Assembly: GCF_900021175.1 (NCBI RefSeq)
Contig: NZ_FCOP01000004.1
Span: forward strand, 23,577 to 87,576
Origin: Pseudenterobacter timonensis
GTDB lineage: Bacteria > Pseudomonadota > Gammaproteobacteria > Enterobacterales > Enterobacteriaceae
Direction of reading: 5' to 3'
DNA: 64,000 nt
Shown here: piece by piece, positions 50,919 through 60,437 of the stretch
How the letters are laid out: the number at the start of each line of letters is the position of its first letter
How positions within the stretch are numbered: position 1 is the first letter of the stretch
Position numbers and translations under genes: made by a program
The notes under the pieces: generated by a model
Seen by the model: the letters and a program-made list of their open reading frames with translations, nothing else
Databases searched by the model: none
What the model was told of the DNA's origin: nothing

Positions 50919-52394
50919 TTAACCCGCTACCGCGATACGCTTCATATCGGTCATGTAGCCGCGCAGTTTCTGGCCTACCTGCTCAATAGCGTGGCTACGA
51001 ATTGCGTCGTTCACATCGCGCAGCTGCGCGTTGTCTACCGCACCTTCCACAATCGCTTTGCCCAGATCGCCCGGCTGGATTTCCGCCATAAACGGCTTCA
51101 GCAGCGGTACGCAGGCATAAGAGAAGAGGTAGTTGCCGTACTCAGCGGTATCGGAGATAACCACGTTCATCTCGTAAAGACGCTTACGGGCGATGGTGTT
51201 GGCAATCAGCGGCAGTTCATGCAGCGATTCGTAGTAAGCGGACTCTTCGATGATGCCGGAATCAACCATGGTTTCAAATGCCAGCTCAACGCCCGCTTTC
51301 ACCATCGCGATCATCAGTACGCCCTTGTCGAAATACTCCTGCTCGCTGATTTTGCCCTCATACTGCGGCGCGGTCTCAAACGCGGTTTTACCGGTCTCTT
51401 CACGCCAGGTCAGCAGTTTCTTGTCGTCATTCGCCCAGTCCGCCATCATGCCGGAAGAAAATTCGCCAGAGATGATGTCATCCATATGTTTCTGGAACAG
51501 CGGCGCCATGATCTCTTTCAGCTGTTCAGAGAGCGCATAAGCACGCAGTTTCGCCGGATTGGAGAGACGGTCCATCATCAGCGTAATGCCGCCCTGCTTC
51601 AGCGCTTCGGTGATGGTTTCCCAGCCGAACTGAATCAGTTTCTCGGCGTAGGCCGGGTCAGTGCCTTCTTCCACCAGCTTGTCGAAGCAGAGCAGAGAGC
51701 CCGCCTGCAGCATACCGCACAGGATGGTCTGCTCGCCCATCAGGTCAGATTTCACTTCCGCGACAAAAGAGGATTCCAGCACGCCCGCACGGTGACCGCC
51801 GGTGGCGGCTGCCCATGCTTTGGCAATCGCCATCCCTTCGCCTTTCGGATCATTTTCCGGGTGAACCGCGATAAGCGTCGGTACGCCGAAACCACGCTTG
51901 TACTCTTCACGCACTTCCGTACCCGGGCATTTCGGCGCCACCATCACGACGGTGATGTCTTTACGGATCTGCTCTCCCACTTCAACGATGTTGAAGCCGT
52001 GGGAGTAACCCAGCGCCGCACCGTCTTTCATCAGCGGCTGTACGGAACGCACAACGTCAGAGTGCTGCTTGTCCGGAGTCAGGTTAACCACCAGATCCGC
52101 CTGCGGGATCAGCTCTTCGTAGGTACCCACTTTAAAGCCGTTTTCGGTCGCTTTACGCCAGGAAGCGCGCTTCTCGGCAATCGCCTCTTTACGCAGGGCG
52201 TAGGAGATATCCAGACCGGAGTCGCGCATGTTCAGGCCCTGGTTCAGACCCTGTGCGCCACAGCCAACGATAACCACTTTTTTACCCTGAAGGTAGCTCG
52301 CGCCATCAGCAAATTCCTCGCGGCCCATAAAGCGGCATTTGCCCAGCTGCGCCAGCTGCTGGCGCAGGTTCAGTGTATTAAAGTAGTTAGCCAT
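50919..52394 (-). CDS. ilvC: IlvC, ketol-acid reductoisomerase
   Basis: A 491-residue class II (long) enzyme, E. coli length. The NADPH-binding [17 protein letters not shown] is at about residues 45-60; a duplicated helical C-terminal half carries the Mg2+ ligands. It isomerises and reduces acetolactate and acetohydroxybutyrate for valine and isoleucine. The frame extends 25 codons upstream, but [10 protein letters not shown] at 52394 is the conserved start. It is divergent from ilvY and activated by IlvY with its own substrates as inducers. Confidence 0.97.
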   Translation of the reverse strand: MANYFNTLNLRQQLAQLGKCRFMGREEFADGASYLQGKKVVIVGCGAQGLNQGLNMRDSGLDISYALRKEAIAEKRASWRKATENGFKVGTYEELIPQADLVVNLTPDKQHSDVVRSVQPLMKDGAALGYSHGFNIVEVGEQIRKDITVVMVAPKCPGTEVREEYKRGFGVPTLIAVHPENDPKGEGMAIAKAWAAATGGHRAGVLESSFVAEVKSDLMGEQTILCGMLQAGSLLCFDKLVEEGTDPAYAEKLIQFGWETITEALKQGGITLMMDRLSNPAKLRAYALSEQLKEIMAPLFQKHMDDIISGEFSSGMMADWANDDKKLLTWREETGKTAFETAPQYEGKISEQEYFDKGVLMIAMVKAGVELAFETMVDSGIIEESAYYESLHELPLIANTIARKRLYEMNVVISDTAEYGNYLFSYACVPLLKPFMAEIQPGDLGKAIVEGAVDNAQLRDVNDAIRSHAIEQVGQKLRGYMTDMKRIAVAG

Positions 52395-52438
52395 GGGTGA
52401 TACCTCGTGATGTTGTGTTGTCGTGCTTATTGTTCGGT

Positions 52439-52536
52439 TCGCAAATTTGATTTGCGAGAATGTACCCACATTACAACAGGAAATTTATTGCGGAAATTGA
52501 TATATTCACAACGTCACATTGCAATTTTTGCAATGT
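52439..52536. promoter_or_regulatory. ilvY-ilvC divergent control region with two inverted repeats
   Basis: Two clear inverted repeats lie in the 162-base gap. ACATTGCAA-TTT-TTGCAATGT at 52516-52536 has perfect 9-base arms, next to the ilvY start, where the IlvY operator O1 is expected. TCGCAAAT-TTG-ATTTGCGA at 52439-52457 has perfect 8-base arms and lies in the ilvC leader or promoter. IlvY is known to bind tandem operators here; the assignment of the second repeat to IlvY is uncertain. Confidence 0.65.
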
Positions 52537-52556
52537 AAAAAGAGGGAGTGGAATCG

Positions 52557-53447
52557 GTGGATTTACGCGATCTGAAAATGTTCCTGCATCTGGCGGAAAG
52601 CCGCCACTTTGGCCGCAGCGCCAGGGCGATGCACGTCAGCCCTTCCACGCTGTCGCGCCAGATCCAGCGCCTGGAGGAAGACCTCGGCCAGCCGCTTTTC
52701 GTGCGCGATAACCGCACCGTCACCCTCACGGAAGCAGGTGAAGAGCTGCGCATCTTTGCCCAGCAAACCTTGTTGCAGTATCAGCAGCTGCGGCACACCA
52801 TCGACCAGCAGGGGCCGTCGCTTTCCGGCGAGCTGCATATTTTCTGCTCCGTCACCGCCGCCTACAGCCATCTGCCCCCCATCCTCGACCGCTTCCGCGC
52901 GGAACATCCTTCGGTTGAAATTAAGCTCACTACCGGCGATGCCGCCGACGCGATGGAAAAAGTGGTCACGGGCGAAGCGGATCTCGCCATTGCCGGGAAG
53001 CCCGAAACCCTGCCGGGTGCGGTGGCGTTCTCGATCCTGGAGAATCTGGCGGTGGTGCTGATTGCCCCGGCGCTGCCCTGCCCGGTGCGTAACCAGGTAT
53101 CGGTAGAGAAACCGGACTGGTCCACGGTGCCGTTTATCATGGCCGATCAGGGACCGGTACGCCGCCGCATCGAGCTGTGGTTCCGCCGTCAGAAAATCAG
53201 TAACCCGTTGATTTACGCCACGGTCGGCGGCCATGAGGCGATGGTGTCGATGGTAGCGCTCGGCTGCGGCGTAGCGCTGCTGCCGGAAGTGGTGCTGGAA
53301 AACAGCCCGGAGCCGGTGCGCAATCGCGTGATGATTCTGGAGCGCAGCGACGAGAAAACGCCGTTCGAGCTTGGCGTGTGCGCACAAAAAAAGCGGCTGC
53401 ATGAGCCGCTTATTGATGCGTTCTGGAAGATATTGCCCAACCACTAA
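52557..53447 (+). CDS. ilvY: IlvY, LysR-type activator of ilvC
   Basis: A 296-residue LysR-type regulator, one residue shorter than E. coli IlvY at the C-terminus. The N-terminal helix-turn-helix (HFGRSARAMHVSPSTLSRQ) is almost identical to E. coli. GTG 52557 is chosen because AGAGGGAG lies eight bases upstream and the protein then begins MDLRDLKMF; a GTG three codons earlier overlaps the ribosome-binding site. Known to activate ilvC with acetolactate or acetohydroxybutyrate and to repress itself. Confidence 0.95.
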   Translation: MDLRDLKMFLHLAESRHFGRSARAMHVSPSTLSRQIQRLEEDLGQPLFVRDNRTVTLTEAGEELRIFAQQTLLQYQQLRHTIDQQGPSLSGELHIFCSVTAAYSHLPPILDRFRAEHPSVEIKLTTGDAADAMEKVVTGEADLAIAGKPETLPGAVAFSILENLAVVLIAPALPCPVRNQVSVEKPDWSTVPFIMADQGPVRRRIELWFRRQKISNPLIYATVGGHEAMVSMVALGCGVALLPEVVLENSPEPVRNRVMILERSDEKTPFELGVCAQKKRLHEPLIDAFWKILPNH

Positions 53448-53530
53448 AGCCGGGTGGCGCTGCGCTTACCCGGCCTACACGCAGTTCAACCCTTAGAACG
53501 TAGGCCTGATAAGCGCTGCGCCATCAGGCA
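53448..53530. repeat. REP pair between ilvY and ilvA
   Basis: GCCGGGTGGCGCTGCGCTTACCCGG then CCTAC (53449-53478), and an inverted unit TAGGCCTGATAAGCGCTGCG with CCATCAGGCA (53501-53530). It fills the convergent gap between ilvY and ilvA and probably forms the 3' end of the ilvLXGMEDA transcript. Confidence 0.82.
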
Positions 53531-53544
53531 TTTTCCCGAACCAT

Positions 53545-55089
53545 TTAACCCGCCAGGAAGAACCGGAACGCCGGGTTATGGGTTTCGTCATGACACTCAT
53601 AGCCCAACTCGTTCAGCCGGGTTTCGAAATCCGGCTCATGCTCGCCCAGCTCGAACGCTGCCAGCACACGGCCATAGTCGGTGCCGTGGCTGCGATAGTG
53701 GAACAGGGAAATATTCCAGTGAGTGCCGAGCGTATAGAGAAACTTCAGCAACGCACCCGGTGATTCCGGGAATTCAAAGCTGTAGAGACGCTCCTGTAAC
53801 GGTTTGGAAGGCCGTCCGCCGACCATATAGCGCACGTGTAGCTTCGCCATTTCGTCGTCGGAGAGATCCACCACGCTGTAACCGCCCTCGCGCAGCAGGC
53901 TCAGGAACTCTTTGCGCTCCTCCAGTCCGCGGCTTAAACGCACACCGACAAAAATGCAGGCATCTTTCGCATCGGCAAAACGGTAGTTAAACTCCGTCAC
54001 CGAACGGCCGCCGAGCAGCTGGCAGAACTTGAGGAAGCTGCCCTTCTCTTCCGGAATGGTGACAGCCAGCAGGGCTTCACGCTGTTCCCCCAGCTCGCAG
54101 CGCTCGGAAACGTAGCGCAGGCCGTGGAAGTTCACGTTAGCTCCCGAAAGCACGTGCGCCAGACGCTCGCCGCGAATGTTGTGCTGTACGATATATTTCT
54201 TCATTCCCGCCAGCGCCAGCGCGCCGGACGGTTCTGCCACCGCACGCACATCTTCAAACAGATCTTTCATCGCCGCACAGATGGCGTCGCTGTCCACGGT
54301 GATAATGTCATCCAGACAGGCTTCGCAGAGACGGAAGGTTTCATCGCCGATGCGTTTCACCGCCACCCCTTCGGCAAACAGCCCGACGCGTGGCAGATCC
54401 ACCGGCTGTCCCGCATCCAGCGCCGCCTTCAGACAGGCTGAATCTTCCGCTTCCACCGCGATCACTTTGATCTGCGGCATCAGCTGTTTGATCAACACCG
54501 CCACGCCCGCCGCCAGCCCGCCGCCGCCGACCGGCACAAAGACGCGGTCAAGATGGGCGTCCTGCTGCAACAGCTCCAGCGCCAGCGTCCCCTGTCCGGC
54601 AATAACCATCGGATGGTCGAACGGTGGCACCCAGGTGAAACCCTGCTGCTGCGCCAGCTCAATCGCCTTCGCTTTTGCTTCATCGAAATTGGCGCCGTGA
54701 AGCAGCACTTCGCCGCCGAAGCCGCGCACCGCATCCACTTTGATATCAGCGGTGGCGACCGGCATAACAATCAGCGCCTTCAGGCCGAGCCGCGCAGCGG
54801 AAAAGGCCACCCCCTGCGCGTGGTTACCCGCCGAGGCGGTAATAACGCCGCGCGCTTTTTGCGCGTCGCTCAGTCCCGACATCATCGCGTAGGCGCCACG
54901 CAGCTTAAAGCTGTGGACGGGCTGCCGGTCTTCACGCTTCACCAGGATGACGTTATCGAGGCGCGAGGAGAGTTTTTCCATCTTTTGCAGCGGCGTAACC
55001 TGTACCGCTTCATAGACCGGCGCACGCAGTATCGCCCGAAGATATTCCGCCCCATCGGGGGCGGCGGATAAGGGTTGCGATTCGGCCAT
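53545..55089 (-). CDS. ilvA: IlvA, biosynthetic threonine deaminase
   Basis: A 514-residue PLP enzyme, E. coli length. The N-terminal catalytic domain has the PLP Lys62 in SFKLRGAY, the phosphate-binding VGGGGLAAG, and SGAN; two ACT-like regulatory domains from about residue 330 bind isoleucine and valine. It makes 2-oxobutanoate from threonine, the first committed isoleucine step. Last gene of the ilv operon, two bases downstream of ilvD. Confidence 0.97.
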   Translation of the reverse strand: MAESQPLSAAPDGAEYLRAILRAPVYEAVQVTPLQKMEKLSSRLDNVILVKREDRQPVHSFKLRGAYAMMSGLSDAQKARGVITASAGNHAQGVAFSAARLGLKALIVMPVATADIKVDAVRGFGGEVLLHGANFDEAKAKAIELAQQQGFTWVPPFDHPMVIAGQGTLALELLQQDAHLDRVFVPVGGGGLAAGVAVLIKQLMPQIKVIAVEAEDSACLKAALDAGQPVDLPRVGLFAEGVAVKRIGDETFRLCEACLDDIITVDSDAICAAMKDLFEDVRAVAEPSGALALAGMKKYIVQHNIRGERLAHVLSGANVNFHGLRYVSERCELGEQREALLAVTIPEEKGSFLKFCQLLGGRSVTEFNYRFADAKDACIFVGVRLSRGLEERKEFLSLLREGGYSVVDLSDDEMAKLHVRYMVGGRPSKPLQERLYSFEFPESPGALLKFLYTLGTHWNISLFHYRSHGTDYGRVLAAFELGEHEPDFETRLNELGYECHDETHNPAFRFFLAG

Positions 55090-55091
55090 GA

Positions 55092-56942
55092 TTAGCCTCC
55101 CAGTTTGGACTTGTCGCGCACGGCGCCTTTGTCCGCACTGGTCGCCAGACTCGCGTAGGCACGCAGGGCGAAGGAGACTTCACGCTGACGATCTTTCGGC
55201 GTCCAGGCTTTATCGCCGCGCGCTTCCTGAGCTTCACGACGGGCAGCGATCTCCTGGTCGCTCAGCTTCAGCTGAATGCCGCGATTCGGAATGTCGATTT
55301 CAATCAGATCGCCATCTTCGATAATGGCAATATTGCCGCCGCTTGCCGCTTCCGGAGAGACGTGGCCGATGGAGAGGCCTGACGTGCCGCCAGAGAAACG
55401 ACCATCGGTGATCAGCGCACAGGCTTTACCGAGGCCCATCGATTTCAGGAAGGTGGTCGGGTAGAGCATCTCCTGCATCCCCGGGCCGCCTTTCGGCCCT
55501 TCGTAGCGAATAACCACCACGTCGCCTTCCACCACTTTGCCGCCGAGAATGGCGTCTACCGCGGCCTCCTGACTCTCATAGACTTTTGCCGGACCGGTGA
55601 ATTTCAGAATGCTGTCATCCACGCCCGCCGTTTTCACGATACAGCCGTTTTCCGCGAAGTTACCGTACAGCACGGCCAGACCGCCATCTTTGCTGTAAGC
55701 GTGTTCCAGCGAGCGGATGCAGCCTTCAGCGCGGTCATCATCCAGCGTCTCCCAGCGGCAATCCTGCGAGAATGCCTGGGTGGTACGAATGCCTGCTGGC
55801 CCGGCGCGGTACATATTTTTCACCGCGTCGTCTTTGGTCAGCATGACGTCGTATCTGTCCAGCGACTCCGGCAGCGTCAGGCCGAGCACGTTTTTCACGT
55901 CACGATTTAACAGCCCGGCGCGATCCAGCTCGCCGAGAATACCAATAACGCCCCCCGCACGGTGGACATCTTCCATATGGTATTTCTGGGTACTCGGGGC
56001 GACTTTACACAGCTGCGGCACTTTGCGGGAGAGCTTGTCGATATCGCTCATGGTGAAGTCGATTTCCGCTTCCTGCGCGGCCGCCAGCAGGTGCAGAACG
56101 GTGTTGGTAGAGCCGCCCATGGCGATATCCAGAGTCATCGCGTTTTCGAACGCCGCTTTACTGGCGATATTGCGCGGCAAGGCGCTTTCGTCATCCTGCT
56201 CATAATAGCGTTTGGTCAGCTCCACGATGCGTTTACCAGCATTCAGGAACAGCTGCTTACGATCGGCATGGGTCGCCAGCAGCGAACCGTTGCCCGGCTG
56301 AGAAAGGCCCAGCGCTTCGGTCAGGCAGTTCATGGAGTTGGCGGTGAACATACCGGAACAGGAGCCACAGGTCGGGCAGGCGGAACGTTCAACCTGGTCG
56401 CTCTGCTCGTCGGAGACTTTCGGGTCCGCCCCCTGAATCATCGCATCGACCAGGTCGAGCTTGATAATTTTGTCGGAAAGCTTTGTCTTACCCGCTTCCA
56501 TCGGACCGCCGGAGACGAAGATCACCGGAATGTTCAGGCGCAGGGAGGCCATCAGCATCCCCGGGGTGATTTTGTCGCAGTTGGAGATACAGACCATCGC
56601 GTCAGCGCAGTGGGCGTTGACCATATACTCTACCGAGTCGGCGATCAGCTCACGTGACGGCAGGGAGTAGAGCATGCCCCCGTGCCCCATCGCGATACCG
56701 TCATCCACCGCAATGGTATTGAACTCTTTCGCCACACCGCCGCTGGCTTCGATTTGCTCGGCAACCAGCTTGCCAAGATCGCGCAGGTGCACGTGTCCCG
56801 GCACGAACTGGGTAAAGGAGTTGACCACAGCGATAATCGGTTTGCCGAAATCGGCATCGGTCATTCCGGTTGCGCGCCACAGTGCGCGGGCGCCCGCCAT
56901 ATTGCGGCCGTGTGTCGTGGTGGCGGAACGGTACTTAGGCAT
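55092..56942 (-). CDS. ilvD: IlvD, dihydroxy-acid dehydratase
   Basis: A 616-residue Fe-S enzyme, E. coli length. Cluster Cys residues lie in [12 protein letters not shown] and [13 protein letters not shown], with a further conserved segment [20 protein letters not shown] near the C-terminus. It dehydrates the dihydroxy acids made by IlvC to the 2-oxo acids used by IlvE. It is oxygen-labile. Between ilvE (60 bases upstream) and ilvA. Confidence 0.97.
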   Translation of the reverse strand: MPKYRSATTTHGRNMAGARALWRATGMTDADFGKPIIAVVNSFTQFVPGHVHLRDLGKLVAEQIEASGGVAKEFNTIAVDDGIAMGHGGMLYSLPSRELIADSVEYMVNAHCADAMVCISNCDKITPGMLMASLRLNIPVIFVSGGPMEAGKTKLSDKIIKLDLVDAMIQGADPKVSDEQSDQVERSACPTCGSCSGMFTANSMNCLTEALGLSQPGNGSLLATHADRKQLFLNAGKRIVELTKRYYEQDDESALPRNIASKAAFENAMTLDIAMGGSTNTVLHLLAAAQEAEIDFTMSDIDKLSRKVPQLCKVAPSTQKYHMEDVHRAGGVIGILGELDRAGLLNRDVKNVLGLTLPESLDRYDVMLTKDDAVKNMYRAGPAGIRTTQAFSQDCRWETLDDDRAEGCIRSLEHAYSKDGGLAVLYGNFAENGCIVKTAGVDDSILKFTGPAKVYESQEAAVDAILGGKVVEGDVVVIRYEGPKGGPGMQEMLYPTTFLKSMGLGKACALITDGRFSGGTSGLSIGHVSPEAASGGNIAIIEDGDLIEIDIPNRGIQLKLSDQEIAARREAQEARGDKAWTPKDRQREVSFALRAYASLATSADKGAVRDKSKLGG

Positions 56943-57002
56943 GCTTTTTACTCCCAGTCTCTGTCTGATAAATGGGACGGTGCGTGCCGTCCCATCTTTT
57001 AT

Positions 57003-57932
57003 TTATTGATTAACCTGATCCAGCCAGCCGTATTTATCTTCTGTTTCGCCAGTAAAGAGGCCAAAGAAGGCTTGCTGTATACGCTTGGTCACCGGGCCAC
57101 AACGGCCTGCGCCCACCTGAATACCATCTACGCTACGCACCGGCGTGATTTCTGCCGCAGTGCCGGACATGAACACTTCATCCGCCAGGTAAAGGGACTC
57201 ACGGGAGAGCACCTGCTCGCGCACTTCGATACCGAGGTCTTTCGCCAGTTTGATGATCGCGTCGCGGGTGATGCCCGGCAGCGCGGAGGAGGTAAACGGC
57301 GGGGTAAAGAGCACGCCATCTTTTACTTCAAACAGGTTTTCGCCCGCCCCTTCGGAGAGGTAACCATTCACATCCAGCGCGATCCCTTCCTGATAGCCGT
57401 GACGGCGCGCTTCGCTACCCACCAGCAGGGAGGAGAGATAGTTACCGCCCGCTTTTGCGGCGGTCGGAATGGTGTTTGGCGCGACGCGGTTCCAGGAAGA
57501 GACCATTGCGTCGATCCCCTGATCCAGCGCTTCCGCGCCCAGGTAAGCGCCCCACGGGAACGCGGCAATGATCACATCGGTGGTATAGCCTTCTGGCGGG
57601 TTGACCCCCATACCGACGTCGCCAACAAAGACCAGCGGACGAATATAGGCGCTGGTAAGGTTGTTTTTGCGCAGCACGTCGCGACACGCTTCCATCAGTT
57701 CATCCACGCTCTGGGAAACCGGGAAACGATAAATTTTGGCTGAGTCATGCAGACGCTGCATATGTTCGCGATGGCGGAACACCACCGGTCCTTTGTGAGA
57801 GTCGTAGCAGCGGATACCTTCAAAAACGGAGGTACCGTAGTGCAGCGCGTGGGACATCACGTGGACTTTAGCCTCTTCCCAACGAACCATCTCGCCATTG
57901 AACCAGATGTAATCAGCTTTTTTTGTTGTCAT
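57003..57932 (-). CDS. ilvE: IlvE, branched-chain amino acid aminotransferase
   Basis: A 309-residue fold-type IV PLP enzyme, E. coli length. The PLP Lys is in AAKAGGNYLSS; YIWFNGEMVRWEEA opens the protein, and MSGTAAEITPVRSVDG is conserved near the C-terminus. It makes isoleucine, valine and leucine from their 2-oxo acids. It lies 18 bases downstream of ilvM. Confidence 0.97.
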   Translation of the reverse strand: MTTKKADYIWFNGEMVRWEEAKVHVMSHALHYGTSVFEGIRCYDSHKGPVVFRHREHMQRLHDSAKIYRFPVSQSVDELMEACRDVLRKNNLTSAYIRPLVFVGDVGMGVNPPEGYTTDVIIAAFPWGAYLGAEALDQGIDAMVSSWNRVAPNTIPTAAKAGGNYLSSLLVGSEARRHGYQEGIALDVNGYLSEGAGENLFEVKDGVLFTPPFTSSALPGITRDAIIKLAKDLGIEVREQVLSRESLYLADEVFMSGTAAEITPVRSVDGIQVGAGRCGPVTKRIQQAFFGLFTGETEDKYGWLDQVNQ

Positions 57933-57950
57933 TTTTTCTTCCTGTCACGC

Positions 57951-58214
57951 TTAAGCGCGGATTTGTTGTGATGTTGTGGTGCTCTGACAGATGGCGACGT
58001 GGGCGACATCCACCAGCTTGCTTAACTGACTAAACAGTAAGTCCACTGACCGCGGGCTGGCAACGGTCAGCGCGATATTTATGTTCTGCGCATCGGCAGC
58101 GGTTTCCATATTCATGGAACAAATTTGAAAGCCGCGATGACGGACCACGCGTAATACGCGCTCCAGCGTTTCCGGGTTGAAGCGAGCCTGAACGGCGACC
58201 TGATGTTGCATCAT
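57951..58214 (-). CDS. ilvM: IlvM, small regulatory subunit of acetolactate synthase II
   Basis: An 87-residue single ACT domain, E. coli length (opening [20 protein letters not shown]). It pairs with IlvG to form the valine-insensitive isozyme. Its ATG overlaps the ilvG stop (ATGA), so equal synthesis of the two subunits by coupling is likely. Confidence 0.96.
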   Translation of the reverse strand: MMQHQVAVQARFNPETLERVLRVVRHRGFQICSMNMETAADAQNINIALTVASPRSVDLLFSQLSKLVDVAHVAICQSTTTSQQIRA

Positions 58215-59857
58215 GATAATTTCTCCATCATTTGGGCATTACTGGCACCGGGAGGCACCAACGGCCAGACGTTCTCAAGTTCATCGATTGAGACATGAAG
58301 CAGGTAAGGCCCTTCGCTTGACAGCATGGCGTCGAGAGCCGCTTCAACCTGGTCTTTACGAGTGATGTGCTGGCCCGGGATGCCGAAGGCACTGGCCAGA
58401 ACGAGGAAATCGGGGTTATCGGTCAGGGTGGTTTCGCTGTAGCGCTCCTCGAAAAAGAGTTGCTGCCACTGGCGAACCATCCCTAAACGCTGGTTATCGA
58501 GCAAGACGATTTTCAGCGGTAACTGTTTACGCTTAACGGTGCCGAGCTCCTGGACATTCATCATGAAAGAGCCGTCGCCGGAGATACAGATCACGGTATC
58601 GTTCGGACGGGCAACCTGTGCGCCAACGGCGGCTGGCAGGCCAAAACCCATGGTCCCCAGCCCACTGGAGGTGATGAAGTTTTCCGGGCGGGTGTAGGTC
58701 ATGTGCTGGGCTGACCACATCTGGTGCTGGCCCACGTCGGTGGTAACGACGCAGTCTGCTGGTTTACGATCCGAGAGCTGCTTTAATAACAACGGCGCGT
58801 AGATTCCCTCCCCCGGATGGTCATAACGCCAGGCATAGTCGGCACGCATGCCGGTGGTATGCGAACGCCACTCATCAATGTGCAATGGCTGTTGTAACGC
58901 AGGCAGCAGCGCGTTCAGATCGCCCTGCAATGCCACATGCGCCTGGCGCAGTTTGTTCATTTCCGCCGGGTCGATATCCATATGGATCACGTTGGCGTTG
59001 GGGGCGAAGGTATTCAGCCTGCCGGTCACGCGGTCGTCAAAACGTGCGCCAACGGCGATAAGCAGATCGCACTCCTGCACCGCCAGGTTAGCCGCTTTGG
59101 TGCCGTGCATCCCCAGCATGCCCAGATAGTAAGGAAAATCTGCCTCTACCGCGCCCAGTCCTTTCAGCGTACAGACCGCCGGCATCACCGTTGTCGCAAG
59201 GAATGTACGCAGCGCCGGTACCGCCTGCGCCATGCCAACGCCACCGCCTGCATAAAGTACCGGTTTCTGCGCCTGCGCCAGCATCCGGCGTGCCTCTTCA
59301 ACCGCCTCATGCGGGAAAGCGTCTTCATTTTCTACAGTGGAGAAATGGGGTTCCAGATCGCCCTGGGCTAACTGGATATCTTTCGGGATATCGACCAGTA
59401 CCGGACCGGGGCGGCCTGAGCTGGCGACCTGAAAAGCTTCCGCCATAACGCGTGGCAGCTCTTCGATGGACTGCACCAGAAAGCTGTGCTTGGTGCAGGC
59501 CAGCGATAACCCGAGGACATCCACCTCCTGAAACGCATCCGTACCGATAAATGGCGCGGCGACCTGACCGGTAATCGCCACCACAGGAACAGAATCAAGC
59601 AGGGCATCAGCCAGGCCGGTAATGAGGTTAGTCGCACCCGGTCCGGAGGTGGCCATACAGACACCGGTCCTGCCCGTCGCACGCGCGTAGCCGATGGCCG
59701 CCATCGCTGCGCCCTGCTCGTGTCGGCACAGGAGGTGTTCAACGCCGCCGTCATACAATGCATCGTAAATCGGCATAATTGCGCCGCCTGGATAACCGAA
59801 TACTGTTTCGACTCCCTGCGCCCGCAACGCATGTACTACCCACTGTGCCCCGTTCAT
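58211..59857 (-). CDS. ilvG: IlvG, large subunit of acetolactate synthase II (intact)
   Basis: A 548-residue ThDP enzyme with the three canonical domains: the catalytic Glu in [15 protein letters not shown], a central FAD-binding domain, and the C-terminal ThDP motif beginning GDGSFMMN and ending near [10 protein letters not shown]. It condenses pyruvate with pyruvate or 2-oxobutanoate. The frame is continuous, unlike K-12, where a frameshift splits ilvG and gives valine sensitivity; this strain should be valine-resistant. It begins two bases after ilvX. Confidence 0.97.
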   Translation of the reverse strand: MNGAQWVVHALRAQGVETVFGYPGGAIMPIYDALYDGGVEHLLCRHEQGAAMAAIGYARATGRTGVCMATSGPGATNLITGLADALLDSVPVVAITGQVAAPFIGTDAFQEVDVLGLSLACTKHSFLVQSIEELPRVMAEAFQVASSGRPGPVLVDIPKDIQLAQGDLEPHFSTVENEDAFPHEAVEEARRMLAQAQKPVLYAGGGVGMAQAVPALRTFLATTVMPAVCTLKGLGAVEADFPYYLGMLGMHGTKAANLAVQECDLLIAVGARFDDRVTGRLNTFAPNANVIHMDIDPAEMNKLRQAHVALQGDLNALLPALQQPLHIDEWRSHTTGMRADYAWRYDHPGEGIYAPLLLKQLSDRKPADCVVTTDVGQHQMWSAQHMTYTRPENFITSSGLGTMGFGLPAAVGAQVARPNDTVICISGDGSFMMNVQELGTVKRKQLPLKIVLLDNQRLGMVRQWQQLFFEERYSETTLTDNPDFLVLASAFGIPGQHITRKDQVEAALDAMLSSEGPYLLHVSIDELENVWPLVPPGASNAQMMEKLS

Positions 59858-59859
59858 AG

Positions 59860-59910
59860 TTAGTTCCCCGTCATAAATCGGGAGAAACAGAATTTTGTGC
59901 TATTACTCAT
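59860..59910 (-). CDS. ilvX: IlvX, 16-residue leader-proximal peptide
   Basis: A 16-codon frame reading [16 protein letters not shown], almost identical to the small IlvX protein detected in E. coli. GAGGAG lies seven bases before the ATG. The stop codon ends two bases before the ilvG ATG and after the attenuator, so its ribosomes probably re-initiate at ilvG, which has no strong ribosome-binding site of its own. Function unknown. Confidence 0.85.
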   Translation of the reverse strand: MSNSTKFCFSRFMTGN

Positions 59911-59941
59911 TCTCTGCTCCTCATTATTATTTTTTAGTCAT

Positions 59942-59975
59942 AAAAAAACCCCCGGACCTTTCGGTGCGGGGGTCT
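59942..59975 (-). terminator. ilv attenuator terminator
   Basis: CCCCCGCACC and GGTCCGGGGG form a GC-rich stem around GAAA, followed by seven T on the minus strand, 20 bases after the ilvL stop. This is the Rho-independent attenuator of the ilv operon; alternative pairing upstream within the leader would release it when branched-chain aminoacyl-tRNAs are short. Confidence 0.95.
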
Positions 59976-59996
59976 TAGTTCGTTAAGGCCTGATTT

Positions 59997-60095
59997 TTAA
60001 GCCTTTCCTCGTCCAAGTGCAGCCCCGCACGGTGGGATAATAATCACCACCACGCTAATCACGACCAGGCTAATCACTCGTAGAAGGGCTGTCAT
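59997..60095 (-). CDS. ilvL: IlvL, leader peptide of the ilv operon
   Basis: A 32-residue leader peptide, E. coli length. Fifteen residues are Ile (5), Val (6) or Leu (4), concentrated in ISLVVISVVVIII. Ribosome stalling here at low charged tRNA-Ile, Val or Leu controls the attenuator downstream. The translation agrees with E. coli IlvL as I recall it throughout. Confidence 0.97.
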   Translation of the reverse strand: MTALLRVISLVVISVVVIIIPPCGAALGRGKA

Positions 60096-60136
60096 TTTCA
60101 GTTCTTTTTGCATCTTGTTCGAAGGAATGCCTAAAG

Positions 60137-60165
60137 AGTTATCACAGATATCAAAGCAAGCACAA
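60137..60165 (-). promoter_or_regulatory. ilv operon promoter (ilvGp2 equivalent)
   Basis: TTGTGC (60165-60160), a 17-base spacer and ATAACT (60142-60137) on the minus strand, followed by CTTTAGGCATTCCTTCGAAC leading into ilvL, as in E. coli. Upstream, 60166-60437 is markedly AT-rich with A/T runs, as expected for the upstream activating region bound by IHF, and contains the divergent yifB promoter. No gene is seen in that stretch. Confidence 0.75.
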
Positions 60166-60437
60166 GATTTTTTTATGACGCACTTACTTAGCAGGCGAAT
60201 GGATTTAACTAAAACGATTGTTTTATAAGGCTAAAAATTAAAAATGAATAATTTTCATTTTTTTATGCACAAGGGCGACCGATAAAACGTGAATCAGGGG
60301 ATTGCGAGCCTGGTTCCGAAAAAATGTAAGACTTACATTATGCTGCGAAAAGAGAGGAAACTGCCTCGTAATGCTAACAAATCACATTAAAAAAACGGCA
60401 AAGAGAATGGCATAGTCGCAGCCTCAGGAGGAGTCAT

